From Bifidobacterium miconis (lineage in GTDB: Bacteria; Actinomycetota; Actinomycetes; Actinomycetales; Bifidobacteriaceae): DNA of 42,257 nt. The notes below the pieces were generated by a model. That model was not told the origin of the DNA, made no database searches, and saw only the letters and a list, made by a program, of their open reading frames with translations. Both the position numbers and the translations under genes were made by a program. Shown here one piece after another: positions 1 to 8,753 of the stretch. Each line of letters starts with the position of its first letter. Within the stretch, counting starts at the first letter, position 1. The DNA lies in contig NZ_JAHBBH010000023.1 of the NCBI RefSeq assembly GCF_019331735.1, positions 1 to 42,257 on the forward strand, written 5' to 3'.

Positions 1-747
1 GTGGCCGGACTTCTGCAGCGGGTTGGTCGGCTCGTCGCGCGTGGTCATGAGCGGCGTGTACGGCGAATCCTCGAATGGGCCTTCGAGCGTACGGGCGCGG
101 GCCACGGTGGCGGCGTGCATGTAGCCGGTGCCGCCGGCCGCGCACAGCAGGTAGTACCAACCGTTGCGCTTGAGGATTTGCGGACCTTCGCACACGCCGA
201 GCTTGGTGCCTTTGTAGAAGTGCTTGCGTTCGCCGATGAGCTTCATAGTCGTCGGGTCGAATTCCTGGATGACGGTGCCGGCGAACATGGTGTGACCCGG
301 GCGGTAGTCGTAGAGCATGTTGAGGAACCATTTGCGGCCGTCGTCATCGTGGAAGATGGCCGGATCGAAGCCCGAGGCGGTCAGGAAGTGCGGTTCGCTC
401 CACGGGCCGGTGATGCTGGGCGCGGTGATGACGTAGTTGAGCGTGTCCTTGAACGGCGCGTACGTTTTCACGTCGGTGTAGACGAGCCAGAACTTGCCGT
501 CGGCGTAGCTCAGGTGCGGCGCCCACAGGGATCCGGAATCGTAGTTGCCGCGCAAATCGACCTGCGATTCGCGGTTGACGGGCGAGGCGATCCACTCCCA
601 GTTGACGAGGTCGCGCGAATGGTAGATGTCGATGCCCGGCCACCATTCGAACGTGGATGTTGCGATGTAGTAGTCGTCGCCGACGCGTAGCGCGCTCGAG
701 TCGGGATGGAAGCCCGGCAGGATCGGGTTGGTGATCATCGTGGTCAT
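1..747 (-). CDS. GH43 family beta-xylosidase/arabinofuranosidase-type glycosidase, 3' end cut by window
   Basis: N-terminal 249 residues of a five-bladed beta-propeller glycoside hydrolase that would remove xylose or arabinose from plant oligosaccharides. The start shows the family opening NPILPGFHPDSS followed by YYIATSTFEWWPGI. The three acids of GH43 appear in the right order: D16 in HPDSS (base), D128 in GFDPAIF (pKa modulator) and E187 in VCEGP (acid). No signal peptide is visible, so I infer an intracellular enzyme acting on imported oligosaccharides. The ATG at 747 is preceded by an AAAGGAG site 8-10 bases upstream. It is the third gene of an operon behind the GH36 and lyase-fold genes (41-base gap). 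The C-terminal part, which could include a beta-sandwich domain, lies outside the window, so the subfamily and exact substrate cannot be settled. Confidence 0.9.
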   Translation of the reverse strand, partial: MTTMITNPILPGFHPDSSALRVGDDYYIATSTFEWWPGIDIYHSRDLVNWEWIASPVNRESQVDLRGNYDSGSLWAPHLSYADGKFWLVYTDVKTYAPFKDTLNYVITAPSITGPWSEPHFLTASGFDPAIFHDDDGRKWFLNMLYDYRPGHTMFAGTVIQEFDPTTMKLIGERKHFYKGTKLGVCEGPQILKRNGWYYLLCAAGGTGYMHAATVARARTLEGPFEDSPYTPLMTTRDEPTNPLQKSGH

Positions 748-788
748 GTGGTTTCAGCTCCTTTGGTGTGACGTGGGTGACCGATAAG

Positions 789-3155
789 TCAGTCGGATTC
801 GTAGATGAAGGTGAGCCAGTTGGCGGGACCGGTGTCGGTGTTGCACCGGTCCGGCTTGTCTCCGAGTCGCAGCCGCAGCGTGCGATGAGCGGGATCGTGC
901 GGATCGTCGCCGTCGCCGTCGGAGACGATCTCGACAAGTCGCCCGTCCCACGCGAGATACATCGGCCCGATGCCCCAGCCGTGCAGCGCGAACCGCGCGG
1001 CTTGCGGCAGATCATCGGACTGCGGGACCGCGGCCATGCGCAGTTCGCGTCCGCCGTCCGGCAGCTCGTCGCCGACGGTCAGCGCACGACCGTCGGCCGC
1101 ATCGATCAGCGACACTGTGCCGTCGCCGTGATCGACGACGCGCAGCACGGCCGCATCGAGTCTCTTGGCCGTCACGGCGAGCGTGCCGTCCGGCTGTACG
1201 GCGAAGTACGACGGCATCGTTTCGGTCGTCAGTCCGCTCGGCACCACGCCGTCGGTCAGCGCGTTAGACGGCACCGCGCCGGCGCCGCGGATCGCGTCCC
1301 ACGTCCGCTGGTACCACGGTTCGATCATCGTGCGCAGGCGGACGCGCGTCGTTGTATCAGTCGTCTCGGCCGGCCCGTTGTAGCAGGTGAGGGTCGAGAA
1401 GTTGAGGTTGTCGAAGTGGACGAGTCCCTCCGGCCGCATCGCACGGGCCGCACGCTCCGTCCATACGGTCGAGACGCCGGGCACGTTGCGGTAGTGCGCG
1501 AGCGCGGTCTCGTAGATCGGCCGCAGCTGGCCGCGATAGACGCCCTGCTCCTCCATATGGTCCCAGTAGGAGATGTCGTCGAAGTAGCCGAAGATGCCGG
1601 AAAGCGGCACGGCCTTCAACTTGCCGTCACCGGAGTACAGGTTGTACTGCGCGCACCATTCGACGGCCTTGGCGAGCCGGTTGCCGTACAGGCTCCACAG
1701 GTCGACGCCCTGGTGTTCGGCGATCGCGCACGTGTCGACCATCGCGCCGATGCCGAGCTGGCCGTGCGCCTGATCGCGCGCGGATTCGACGCTTTGCCCC
1801 CAGTCGGTCAGGTAGTTGACGATCGAACCGTTGCAGTAGGGGCTGACGTACATGGCCGCGCCGCGTGCGAAGATGCGCGGGTCGTCGGTGGCGACGCCGA
1901 TGGCGAGCAGCGTGGTCATGGGGGCCACGTCCCAGTTGCCGTTGGCGTTCATGGGCGCGCCGCCGTCGCGCACGACCGGATAGACGACGTTGCGCAGCAT
2001 CGTCTGATAGCTGGCGAAGATCCCGTCGGTCATGCTCGGGTGGCCGCCGTCGAAGTAGCGGACGATTTCGGCCGCGTTGATGAGCTTGATCGTGGCGAGC
2101 GACGCGCCGAGGATGCGGTCGCGTCCGTCGATGACCGCGAGCGTGCGCGCCCAGCCGTCGACGATGCGCGTGACTGTTTCCGCGTACTTATCTTCACCCG
2201 TGACGGCCCAGCGCAGCGCGTTGAAGTAGGCGGCCGCGCACGACATTTCCCAGTCGCCGATGTGCCCGGAGCCGGTCGGATTGCCGCGGCCGACGCCTTC
2301 GCGGAAGGTCGGCTGGTAACGTTCGCAGGCCATGTCGTTCGGCACGGTGGTCGTGAGCCGCAGCCAGTCGGCGTACCACGGCTGCTCGTGCCGGCGCACG
2401 TGGTCGCGCATGGCAGCAAGCTGTGCGGCGGACAGGTTCACGCCGGGATGTGCGAACGCGTGCGGTATGGCGATCGTCGTGCCGTCGCCGACGGCGATCG
2501 CGGACGGCACCGGATCGTCCGGCGTCTGGCCGGCAACAGCACTGTCGTTCGCAGTAACGTCATCGTCCGCAACATCCTCCACATACAGGCGCTGCACGGC
2601 GACGTTGCCGTAATCGACGTACGCGCCGGACAGCGTGACGCGCATGGGGAACGCGGCGCAGTCCGGCTCATCGCGCAGGTCGTCGGCGTGGCTGCCGATG
2701 ATCACGGAACCGTCCGGCTGCGGCGTCAGCGTGAACCGTTCGTTCCAGTACGCGTCCGGCGCGGTTGCGGTGACGACGAACGTGAGTCCGCGCTTGGTGT
2801 AGTACGGCGGCTGCTTGTCAAAGTCGGCGGCGACGATCGCGCCGGTGCGGCCGGTCGTCTCGCCGGCCTCGACGTAGTAGTTCTGGATCGTCAGATACTT
2901 GCCGTTCGTCAGGCTCCGGATCGCGACCCACGTGCCTTGCGCGCCGTCGAGCGCGATGGACGAGTCGTGCGGACTGGTCAGGTACGCGGAACGGTAAAGC
3001 GCGAACCGTTCGGCGCGCGTGCGGTCGGCGGTGACGGTGAGATTGCCGTGCGTGCCGAGCGCGACCCAGTCGCCTTCTCCGGTGCGGATGCGCACGATGC
3101 GTTCGACGGTCCGCTCCCGTGTCGGATAGTCGTTGTCGGCGGTGCGATCGGCCAT
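789..3155 (-). CDS. Alginate_lyase-fold (alpha/alpha-toroid) polysaccharide lyase-like protein with beta-trefoil-like ends
   Basis: A 788-residue protein. The middle, roughly residues 220-560, resembles the Alginate_lyase Pfam fold used by several uronan lyase families: GSGHIGDWEMSCAAAYFNALRWA, then NANGNWDVAPM, then DQAHGQLGIGAMVDTCAIAEHQG, with conserved Asn, His and Tyr that could be catalytic. The N-terminal ~180 residues (VALGTHGNLTV, WVAIRSLTNGKYLTIQN) and the last ~140 look like fascin/beta-trefoil repeats, probably carbohydrate-binding. No signal peptide or anchor is seen, which is odd for a polysaccharide lyase and suggests action on imported oligosaccharides. It lies between GH36 and GH43 genes in one operon (83 and 41 base gaps), and a KDG kinase and KDPG aldolase lie nearby, fitting release of a 4,5-unsaturated uronic acid. 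The substrate is inference; alginate itself is unlikely in this setting. Start ATG has AAGGAAAGGA upstream. Confidence 0.75.
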   Translation of the reverse strand: MADRTADNDYPTRERTVERIVRIRTGEGDWVALGTHGNLTVTADRTRAERFALYRSAYLTSPHDSSIALDGAQGTWVAIRSLTNGKYLTIQNYYVEAGETTGRTGAIVAADFDKQPPYYTKRGLTFVVTATAPDAYWNERFTLTPQPDGSVIIGSHADDLRDEPDCAAFPMRVTLSGAYVDYGNVAVQRLYVEDVADDDVTANDSAVAGQTPDDPVPSAIAVGDGTTIAIPHAFAHPGVNLSAAQLAAMRDHVRRHEQPWYADWLRLTTTVPNDMACERYQPTFREGVGRGNPTGSGHIGDWEMSCAAAYFNALRWAVTGEDKYAETVTRIVDGWARTLAVIDGRDRILGASLATIKLINAAEIVRYFDGGHPSMTDGIFASYQTMLRNVVYPVVRDGGAPMNANGNWDVAPMTTLLAIGVATDDPRIFARGAAMYVSPYCNGSIVNYLTDWGQSVESARDQAHGQLGIGAMVDTCAIAEHQGVDLWSLYGNRLAKAVEWCAQYNLYSGDGKLKAVPLSGIFGYFDDISYWDHMEEQGVYRGQLRPIYETALAHYRNVPGVSTVWTERAARAMRPEGLVHFDNLNFSTLTCYNGPAETTDTTTRVRLRTMIEPWYQRTWDAIRGAGAVPSNALTDGVVPSGLTTETMPSYFAVQPDGTLAVTAKRLDAAVLRVVDHGDGTVSLIDAADGRALTVGDELPDGGRELRMAAVPQSDDLPQAARFALHGWGIGPMYLAWDGRLVEIVSDGDGDDPHDPAHRTLRLRLGDKPDRCNTDTGPANWLTFIYESD

Positions 3156-3238
3156 GTCGGTTCCTTTCCTTGGCGTCCGGCCGTTGCGGTCGGCGGGACG
3201 TTGCGTTGCGACGTTCCCTCGCGGGAACGGACGCGCGA

Positions 3239-5365
3239 TTAGCGTTCAAGCAGTACGGCGACGCCGTCGAAGTCGGCGAGGCCGGAAACGGTGAGCATGT
3301 CGTCGTCCAGCGTGACGGTGACGCCGTCGCGGTGGAACGTGCGGACGATGCGCGCGACGGACGGGCCGTCGACCGGCACGGTGATCGTCGCCGGCGCATC
3401 GTGGAACGTGTGCAGCACGACGAGCGCGCGACCGTCGGCGGCCGTGCCGGTTTCGCCGTCGCGCACGATGCCCTGCCAGCCGGTCGGCCGGCTGTAGCTG
3501 CCGAGGCGCGGCCCGTACCAGTGCGTTTCGCCATGGTCGATGACGGGCGCGGCCTCGTGGTAGAACGCGACGCCGTCGCGGATGATCTCGTTCTTGCGCC
3601 CGGCGAACGCGGTGGCGTCGCCGCTGAAGCACAGGCGGCCGAGCAGGCCGGAGCAGATCTGGTAGTAGAGCTTGTCGTCCGGCTCCTCGTCGCGCACGAC
3701 GGCCCATATCTGCGATTGGCGAGGCAGGATCATGCGGTGCATGTTCGCGGCGATGACCGGGATGTAGTCGCATTCGTGCGCGTCGGAGAAGCTGGCCATC
3801 GCGCCAATCGTCATGAAGCTCTGGACGAGCCGGTGGCCGCCGGACGCGCAGATTTCGATCATGAGGTCGGGCAGTTCTTCGCGGATGCGGCGGAAGAACG
3901 CCTGCGACGCCTGGATCTGGTCGTACAGGCCCTCCCCCAGCGACGCGTTCGGGTCGCCCGGCGTTTCGCAGCCGATGCCGATGGTGTCGTTGTAGTCGAC
4001 CTTCATGTAGTCGAAGCCGTTGTCCTTGAGGAAGTCGATGACCTTGTGCGCGAGGTATTCGCGCACTTCGGGGTTGCGCATGTCCCACCAGCGGCGGTTG
4101 CCGGAGGTGATCGGCAGGCCGTCGCGCTTCAGGAGCCATTCGTTCTTGTTGAAGCAGTCGGGTTCCTCGCGGCCGGCGATTTCGAACTCGAACCAAATGC
4201 CAGCCTTGAGCCCGGCCTCGTGGATTTTGTCGACGACCGGTTTCATGCCGTTGGGGAACGCCTTCTTGCTGACCTCCCACTTGCCGAACCGGCTGGCCGA
4301 CTCGAACGCCTGATCGTCGAACCAGCCGGCGTCGATCACGAAATACTCCACGCCGAGCGCCTTGACCGCGTCGAGCTGTTCGGTCACGCTCCGCTCGCTC
4401 GGGCAGCCCCACGTCGAGCAGAATTCGTTGAAGATCACCGGCAGGTGATCCTCGCAGGACGGCACGTGCAGGTCCTTGCGCACGTTGCCGGCCACGGCCT
4501 GCGCGGCCTCGTCCACGCCGCCCGCAACGGCCGTGACGACCGCGTACGGCGCGTCGAACCGTTCGCCGGGGCGCACGACGTGCGTCCACTGTCCGAATTC
4601 GCGGTCCGCAATGCCGCCGGACAGGCTCAGCCCGTCGTCGCGACGGTACGCTTCGATCTGCCAGCTGGAGGCGTGCGTGGTCGCCGCCGCCCACGTCACG
4701 TTCGCGCGTCGGTCGGTCACGGCGACGAACGGCGCCCATTCGCGCACGGGGAAGCTGCCGATCGAGCCGAAGCGCACGGAGTTCGCGCTGTACTTCTGCC
4801 AGCTCAGCTCGAGTTCAAGGTCTTCGAGCGGTTGGGAGAGCACGCGCCCCTCGGCGCTCCACGTGCTGCGCAGGCGGTGCAGAGTCAGGTTTTCCGGGTC
4901 GAGCCCGGTCTGGTAGGGCGAGATGGAGCCGAGCGTGAAGCTGGAGAGCATTTCGAACGTGACGGCACGCGCGGAGTCGTTGATGACGGACGTGCGGATT
5001 TCCGCGGCGCGGCTCGCCGGCGTCATGGCGAGCACGTGCTCGTAGCGCCAGCCGCGATCGTCGCTGACGGTCGTCGTGACGCGCACGGTGCCGTCCGGCA
5101 TGGAGTCGACGTGCGGCTCGCCGTACGTCATGTGCTGCGTGACGGTCGTCGCGCCCCGCATCGTGCGGCCCTGGCTGAAGCCGAACGGATAGTCGTCGCC
5201 GACGATCTTGGCCTGCACGAGCGGTTCGGCCGCGCAGTCGTCGCGCACGATCGCGTCCGCACGATCGGTCGGCGTCAGGACGAGCTCGACGACGCCGGTG
5301 TCCGCATCACGGCGGTAGACGGCGGTCAGATCGCCGCAGCTTACGCTGTCCAGTACGGTTCGCAT
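3239..5365 (-). CDS. GH36 alpha-galactosidase
   Basis: A 708-residue alpha-galactosidase that would hydrolyse terminal alpha-galactosides such as raffinose-type or galactomannan side groups, by a retaining mechanism. The N-terminal beta-supersandwich (about residues 1-300) is followed by the TIM barrel with VEYFVIDAGWFDD and GIWFEFE. The nucleophile is D457 in YMKVDYND and the acid/base is D528 in SFSDAHECD; this order and ~70-residue spacing match GH36. No signal peptide, so cytoplasmic. The ATG at 5365 was chosen because GGAAAGGA sits just upstream; an in-frame ATG at 5443 exists but lacks such a site and would cover the promoter leader. First gene of the three-gene operon, divergent from a LacI regulator, with a LacI-type operator against its own -10 box. 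Confidence 0.93.
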   Translation of the reverse strand: MRTVLDSVSCGDLTAVYRRDADTGVVELVLTPTDRADAIVRDDCAAEPLVQAKIVGDDYPFGFSQGRTMRGATTVTQHMTYGEPHVDSMPDGTVRVTTTVSDDRGWRYEHVLAMTPASRAAEIRTSVINDSARAVTFEMLSSFTLGSISPYQTGLDPENLTLHRLRSTWSAEGRVLSQPLEDLELELSWQKYSANSVRFGSIGSFPVREWAPFVAVTDRRANVTWAAATTHASSWQIEAYRRDDGLSLSGGIADREFGQWTHVVRPGERFDAPYAVVTAVAGGVDEAAQAVAGNVRKDLHVPSCEDHLPVIFNEFCSTWGCPSERSVTEQLDAVKALGVEYFVIDAGWFDDQAFESASRFGKWEVSKKAFPNGMKPVVDKIHEAGLKAGIWFEFEIAGREEPDCFNKNEWLLKRDGLPITSGNRRWWDMRNPEVREYLAHKVIDFLKDNGFDYMKVDYNDTIGIGCETPGDPNASLGEGLYDQIQASQAFFRRIREELPDLMIEICASGGHRLVQSFMTIGAMASFSDAHECDYIPVIAANMHRMILPRQSQIWAVVRDEEPDDKLYYQICSGLLGRLCFSGDATAFAGRKNEIIRDGVAFYHEAAPVIDHGETHWYGPRLGSYSRPTGWQGIVRDGETGTAADGRALVVLHTFHDAPATITVPVDGPSVARIVRTFHRDGVTVTLDDDMLTVSGLADFDGVAVLLER

Positions 5366-5476
5366 GATGTCCTTTCCGCTCCCGTCGTCGGGGGCCTTCC
5401 GGTCGCGGCCGTGGGCGTTCCGTGCCCGCCGGCTGTGTTCCACTGCGATACAGCTTACCGCGCGACACGCCGGATT

Positions 5477-5518
5477 GGAAAGCGCTTACCGATAACTTTT
5501 CCCGCGCAACTCGCGCAA
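5477..5518 (-). promoter_or_regulatory. Promoter and LacI-type operator of the GH36 operon
   Basis: On the minus strand a -35 TTGCGC (5513-5518), 17-base spacer and -10 TTATCG (5490-5495) precede the GH36 gene. The palindrome GGAAAGCGCTTACC (5477-5490) abuts the -10 at the likely start point. Its central CG and flanks follow LacI-family operators. Bound repressor would block initiation. The promoter call is by eye; the operator is supported by four similar sites in the window. Confidence 0.7.
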
Positions 5519-5539
5519 CAACATACCGCAGAAAACCGC

Positions 5540-5559
5540 TATACTGGTAAGCGTTTCAT
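5540..5559 (+). promoter_or_regulatory. -10 box and LacI-type operator of the lacI-family regulator
   Basis: TATACT (5540-5545) is a good -10 and is followed directly by GGTAAGCGTTTCAT (5546-5559). Read on the other strand this ends in AAACGCTTACC, the same core as the sites at 5477 and 9784. The site lies 39 bases before the regulator's ATG, fitting autorepression. No convincing -35 is visible. Confidence 0.6.
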
Positions 5560-5597
5560 GCTGTTTTCCAGATGTGCGAAGAAGGACGGCAACCACG

Positions 5598-6701
5598 ATG
5601 GCTGAGCAGAACGACAAGAATCCCTCCCCCGCGACGCTGATGGACGTCGCCAATCAGGCCGGCGTATCCATCGCGACCGCGTCCCGCGTGCTCAACGGCA
5701 GCGCGCGCAAGGTGCGCAACGACTCGTACGTGAAGGTCATGGAGGCCGCCACCAAGCTCAACTATCGGCCGAACGCCTACGCGCAGGCCGTCGCCAAGGG
5801 CACCGCGCCGAACATCGTGCTGCTCGTCTCCGACATCTCCGACCCGTACTTCGCGGCCGTCTCGCAGGGCGTCGTCAAGGCCGCCGGCGAACAGGGCGTG
5901 TCCGTGACCATCGGCGTCGCGCCGGACGCCAAATCCGAACTCGAGGCCGTGCGCAAGGCGACGGCGACCCGGCCGCGCGGCATCATCATCTCCGAAAGCG
6001 AACGCATCGACTCGCCCGAACGCGCCCAGCTCGAAGCCGAACTCAAGCGCTACGAGGCCGCCGGCGGACGTGCCGTGTTCATCCTCAACCGCAACCTGCC
6101 GTTCCCCGCGGTCGACGTGGCGAACGAGGTCGGCGCGCGCGCCATCGCCAAGCTCATCGTCGACTCGGGCTACCGCCGCCCCGCCATCCTCAAAGGCGAC
6201 GACAACTACCGTTCGTCCAAGGAGCGTCTCGCCGGCGTCATGGCCGTGTTCGACAAGGCCGGCATCACCGTCGACCCGAAGGCCGTGGCGAACGGCCGGT
6301 TCAGCCGGACGGAAGGCTATGCGGCGATCATGCAGCTGGCCCGGCTCGGCCGGCTCACGGCGTCAGGCGGCGCGAACGCGGCGTACGACGGCGCCGGCGT
6401 GGACTGCGTGGTCGCACTCAACGACGTGATGGCGATCGGCGCGATGAGCGCGCTGCGCGCCAACGGGATCGAGCCGGGCGCCGACATGGGCGTCACCGGA
6501 TTCGGCGACATTCCCTACTCGGCCGACGTGCACCCGTCGCTGACCACCGTGCACCTGCCCCTGACCGAAATGGGGCAGGCCGCCGTCGACCGCGTGCTGT
6601 CCCCCGCCGAGGGCGATTCCTCGTCCGACGACAACAACCGCCTCATCTTCGTGCAAAGCGCCCCCGACATCGTCCTGCGCGAATCCCTCCCCCGCCGCTA
6701 G
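5598..6701 (+). CDS. LacI-family transcriptional regulator of the glycan/uronate locus
   Basis: A 367-residue repressor. The N-terminal helix-turn-helix (about residues 13-34, TLMDVANQAGVSIATASRVLNG) with the hinge helix behind it is typical of LacI/GalR. The rest is a periplasmic-binding-protein-like sensor domain (PNIVLLVSDISDPYFAAVSQG; ending GFGDIPYSADVHPSLTTVHLP). The ATG at 5598 has GAAGGAC upstream; an earlier in-frame ATG at 5574 has no better site and would add residues before the conserved start. It is divergent from the GH36 operon. Because near-identical operators occur before GH36, itself, the KDG kinase, the dehydrogenase and an epimerase-like gene, I infer that it is their shared local regulator. 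The inducer is unknown; KDG or an oligosaccharide are candidates. Confidence 0.93.
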   Translation: MAEQNDKNPSPATLMDVANQAGVSIATASRVLNGSARKVRNDSYVKVMEAATKLNYRPNAYAQAVAKGTAPNIVLLVSDISDPYFAAVSQGVVKAAGEQGVSVTIGVAPDAKSELEAVRKATATRPRGIIISESERIDSPERAQLEAELKRYEAAGGRAVFILNRNLPFPAVDVANEVGARAIAKLIVDSGYRRPAILKGDDNYRSSKERLAGVMAVFDKAGITVDPKAVANGRFSRTEGYAAIMQLARLGRLTASGGANAAYDGAGVDCVVALNDVMAIGAMSALRANGIEPGADMGVTGFGDIPYSADVHPSLTTVHLPLTEMGQAAVDRVLSPAEGDSSSDDNNRLIFVQSAPDIVLRESLPRR

Positions 6702-6758
6702 CACGCCCCCATGGTCACGCGATGGAAATAATGACCGTCGCACCGTCGCATGACCTCC

Positions 6759-6774
6759 CATGCGAATTTGCATG
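6759..6774. repeat. Near-perfect 16-bp palindrome
   Basis: CATGCGAATTTGCATG has seven of eight pairs matching. It lies between the lacI-family stop and the downstream terminator. It may be only part of the 3' ends, or a protein site; nothing nearby decides. Confidence 0.35.
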
Positions 6775-6780
6775 CGTCAC

Positions 6781-6826
6781 AAAAAATGAGGGGCTGCCCG
6801 TTATTGGCGAACGGGCAGCCCCTCAT
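6781..6826 (-). terminator. Rho-independent terminator of the KDG kinase/KDPG aldolase operon
   Basis: A perfect 17-bp stem (6786-6802 with 6810-6826, 7-base loop). Read on the minus strand it is followed by a run of T (complement of AAAAAA at 6781-6786). It lies about 60 bases beyond the KDPG aldolase stop. Confidence 0.92.
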
Positions 6827-6883
6827 GCAGGAGGAAGGAGTTCAGGGGTAAGTATTGTTTGGTTGCTTGGATCGACCGTCGGA

Positions 6884-7549
6884 TCAGGCGTTGGCCTTGG
6901 CGGCGATGATCGGCTCGACGATGGCGCGCGCGTCCTTGCAGGCCTGCGCGACGGCATCCCAGTCGTGGGCCTTCTGCGCGGCGGACGGCACCGGGAACGA
7001 GCCGCCGATGGCGAACACGTTCTTGAGCGCGATGTAGTCGGCCGCGTTCTTCAGGCTCACGCCGCCGGTCGGCAGGAACTTCATCTCGGCGAACGGGCCG
7101 TTGAGCGCCTTGAGGGTCTTCACGCCGCCGTAGGCCTCGGCCGGGAAGAACTTCACGTAGCGCAGGCCCTTCTGGTACGCCTTGTCCACGTCGGACGGAA
7201 CGGCGGTGCCGGGCAGGATGAGAATGTCGTTCTCGAGCGCGTAGTCGACGATCGCCTCGGTGAACGCCGGGGTGACCAGACCCTTGCAGCCGGCTTCGAT
7301 CGACGCCTTGGCCTGCTCGACCGTGTGCACGGTGCCGGCCACGAGCGTGACACCCGGAACCTCGTCGCGGATGCGCTTCATGCCTTCGATCGCGTACGGG
7401 GAACGGAAGGTGACCTCGGCAACCGGCACGCCGCCACGCTCGAGGGCCTGCGCCAGCGGCACGGCCTCCTCGACGGAATGCAGGGTGACCAGCGGGACGA
7501 CGCCCAGCTGCTCGAGGTAGTGAAGCTCCTGATCGTTCTTGTCGCTCAT
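6884..7549 (-). CDS. eda: 2-keto-3-deoxy-6-phosphogluconate (KDPG) aldolase
   Basis: A 221-residue class I aldolase that splits KDPG into pyruvate and glyceraldehyde-3-phosphate. The Schiff-base lysine is K133 in YVKFFPAEA and the catalytic glutamate is E45 in AEVTFRS; with the start at 7549 these fall at the same numbers as in the Escherichia coli enzyme. GTVHT and the GGSF phosphate-binding segment are also present. An ATG two codons upstream (7555) lies only 3 bases from the AAAGGA site, whereas 7549 is 9 bases away, so I prefer the latter. It follows the KDG kinase by 55 bases and ends at a strong terminator, so the two are one unit. No 6-phosphogluconate dehydratase is in the window, so the enzyme is best read as serving uronate catabolism, not a classical Entner-Doudoroff route. 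Confidence 0.95.
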   Translation of the reverse strand: MSDKNDQELHYLEQLGVVPLVTLHSVEEAVPLAQALERGGVPVAEVTFRSPYAIEGMKRIRDEVPGVTLVAGTVHTVEQAKASIEAGCKGLVTPAFTEAIVDYALENDILILPGTAVPSDVDKAYQKGLRYVKFFPAEAYGGVKTLKALNGPFAEMKFLPTGGVSLKNAADYIALKNVFAIGGSFPVPSAAQKAHDWDAVAQACKDARAIVEPIIAAKANA

Positions 7550-7604
7550 AATCATGGTTCCTTTCTGAAAGTCTTCAATCGGTTTTCCACAGCGATCTCG
7601 CTGG

Positions 7605-8606
7605 TCACTCGGCGCGCTTGTGCGACGCGGTGAACTCGGCTAGTTCGGCCGGCGTCGGCAGGCCCTCGTTGTCGGACACGAACTGCGTCTGGATCGCGCC
7701 GAGCGCGCAGCCGCGCTCGCACGCCTCGGCCACGGTCTTGCCCTCCAGCAGCGCGGAGAGCACGCCGGCGGCGAATCCGTCGCCCGCGCCGACCGTGTCA
7801 ACCACATGATCGACCACGAATCCGGGCACACGCGCCGCATGGCTGTTGCAATCGGCCGCATACGCGCCGCGCGGGCCGTCCTTGACGACCACGGCCTTCG
7901 CGCCGTTGTCGAGGAACGCCTTGGCGATGTCCTCGACCTTCTCCACGCCGAACAGTTCGCGGCCCTCGCCGATGCCGGGCAGCACGAGGTCAGACTGGGC
8001 GGCCAAGCGGCGCAGCGTGTCGCGCATCACGTCGGCGCTCTTCCACAGCGCCGGACGCAGGTTCGGATCGAAGCTGACGAACATGCCGTGGCGGCGGGCC
8101 AGCTTGACGAGCTCGTGGCTGGCCTCCAGCGTGGCTTCGGACAGCGGCGGCAGGATGCCGGTCAGATGCAGCACGGTCACGTCGTCGAGCTTGCCGCTCG
8201 ATTCAAGCGCCTTGATATCGTCGGCGCTGATCGTGGATGCAGCGGAGTCCTTGCGGAAGTAGTAGGTTTTCGAATCGCCGTGCGATTCCTTCGACTTGAA
8301 CATGAAGCCGGTGTGATGGTCGGCGTCGTACGAGACCAGCGATTCGTCGAGCCGGTTGTCGTCCATGAAGTACTTGATGCGCTCGCCGAGCACGTCGTCG
8401 CCCAGCTTGGTCAGGTAGAGCGGCTCGACGCCGAGACGCTTGAGACCGATCGCCACGTTCAGTTCGGCGCCGGCCACGGACGCCTGAAACACGCCCACGC
8501 GGCTGCACGGACCCTCCGTGCCGGCGGTGAACAGGCCCATCGCCTCGCCGGAAAGCAGCACCTTGCCCGGGCGAATGCCGGGAATCTTGAAATCGTCATT
8601 GGTCAT
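7605..8606 (-). CDS. kdgK: PfkB-family 2-keto-3-deoxygluconate (KDG) kinase
   Basis: A 333-residue ribokinase-fold kinase that would phosphorylate KDG with ATP to give KDPG for the aldolase just downstream. The N-terminal GEAMGLF and VAGAELNVAIGLKRLG segments bind substrate. The C-terminal PfkB signature DTVGAGDGFAAG holds the catalytic base D276. The ATG at 8606 precedes the conserved N terminus (TNDDFKIPGIRPGKVLLSGEA); the ribosome site is weak (GATAGG), and longer starts would add residues with no family resemblance. KDG kinase over other PfkB sugars is chosen mainly from linkage to KDPG aldolase. A LacI-type operator lies 66-79 bases upstream of the start. Confidence 0.88.
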   Translation of the reverse strand: MTNDDFKIPGIRPGKVLLSGEAMGLFTAGTEGPCSRVGVFQASVAGAELNVAIGLKRLGVEPLYLTKLGDDVLGERIKYFMDDNRLDESLVSYDADHHTGFMFKSKESHGDSKTYYFRKDSAASTISADDIKALESSGKLDDVTVLHLTGILPPLSEATLEASHELVKLARRHGMFVSFDPNLRPALWKSADVMRDTLRRLAAQSDLVLPGIGEGRELFGVEKVEDIAKAFLDNGAKAVVVKDGPRGAYAADCNSHAARVPGFVVDHVVDTVGAGDGFAAGVLSALLEGKTVAEACERGCALGAIQTQFVSDNEGLPTPAELAEFTASHKRAE

Positions 8607-8671
8607 ACTCGTGAACCTATCCCATTTGCACGCGGACGGACAGTTTTTTGCCGTTTGTTGCATCGGATTGC

Positions 8672-8685
8672 GGAAACCGCTTAAC
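8672..8685 (-). promoter_or_regulatory. LacI-type operator upstream of the KDG kinase
   Basis: GGAAACCGCTTAAC matches the GH36 operator (GGAAAGCGCTTACC) at 12 of 14 positions. It lies between the dehydrogenase stop and the kinase start, so it would give the kinase/aldolase pair its own control. I cannot place a clear -10 box. Confidence 0.55.
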
Positions 8686-8692
8686 GGAGGCA

Positions 8693-8729
8693 CGTGGCGA
8701 CTCCTCCCCTTCTCGCGGGAGCCGCCACG
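8693..8729 (-). terminator. Stem-loop after the dehydrogenase gene
   Basis: Twelve-bp stem with one G-U pair (8693-8704 with 8718-8729), 13-base loop, no T run. It lies just beyond the 2-hydroxyacid dehydrogenase stop and may attenuate read-through into the kinase. Confidence 0.5.
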
Positions 8730-8753
8730 CGATCGTTCGGCGGACAGGCGGAT

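Noticed and set aside
3119..5605. Long open frame on the plus strand opposite the GH36 gene
   Set aside because: It is antisense to a gene with clear catalytic motifs, has an Arg/Val/Asp-rich composition and no family resemblance; such frames are a by-product of GC-rich third positions.
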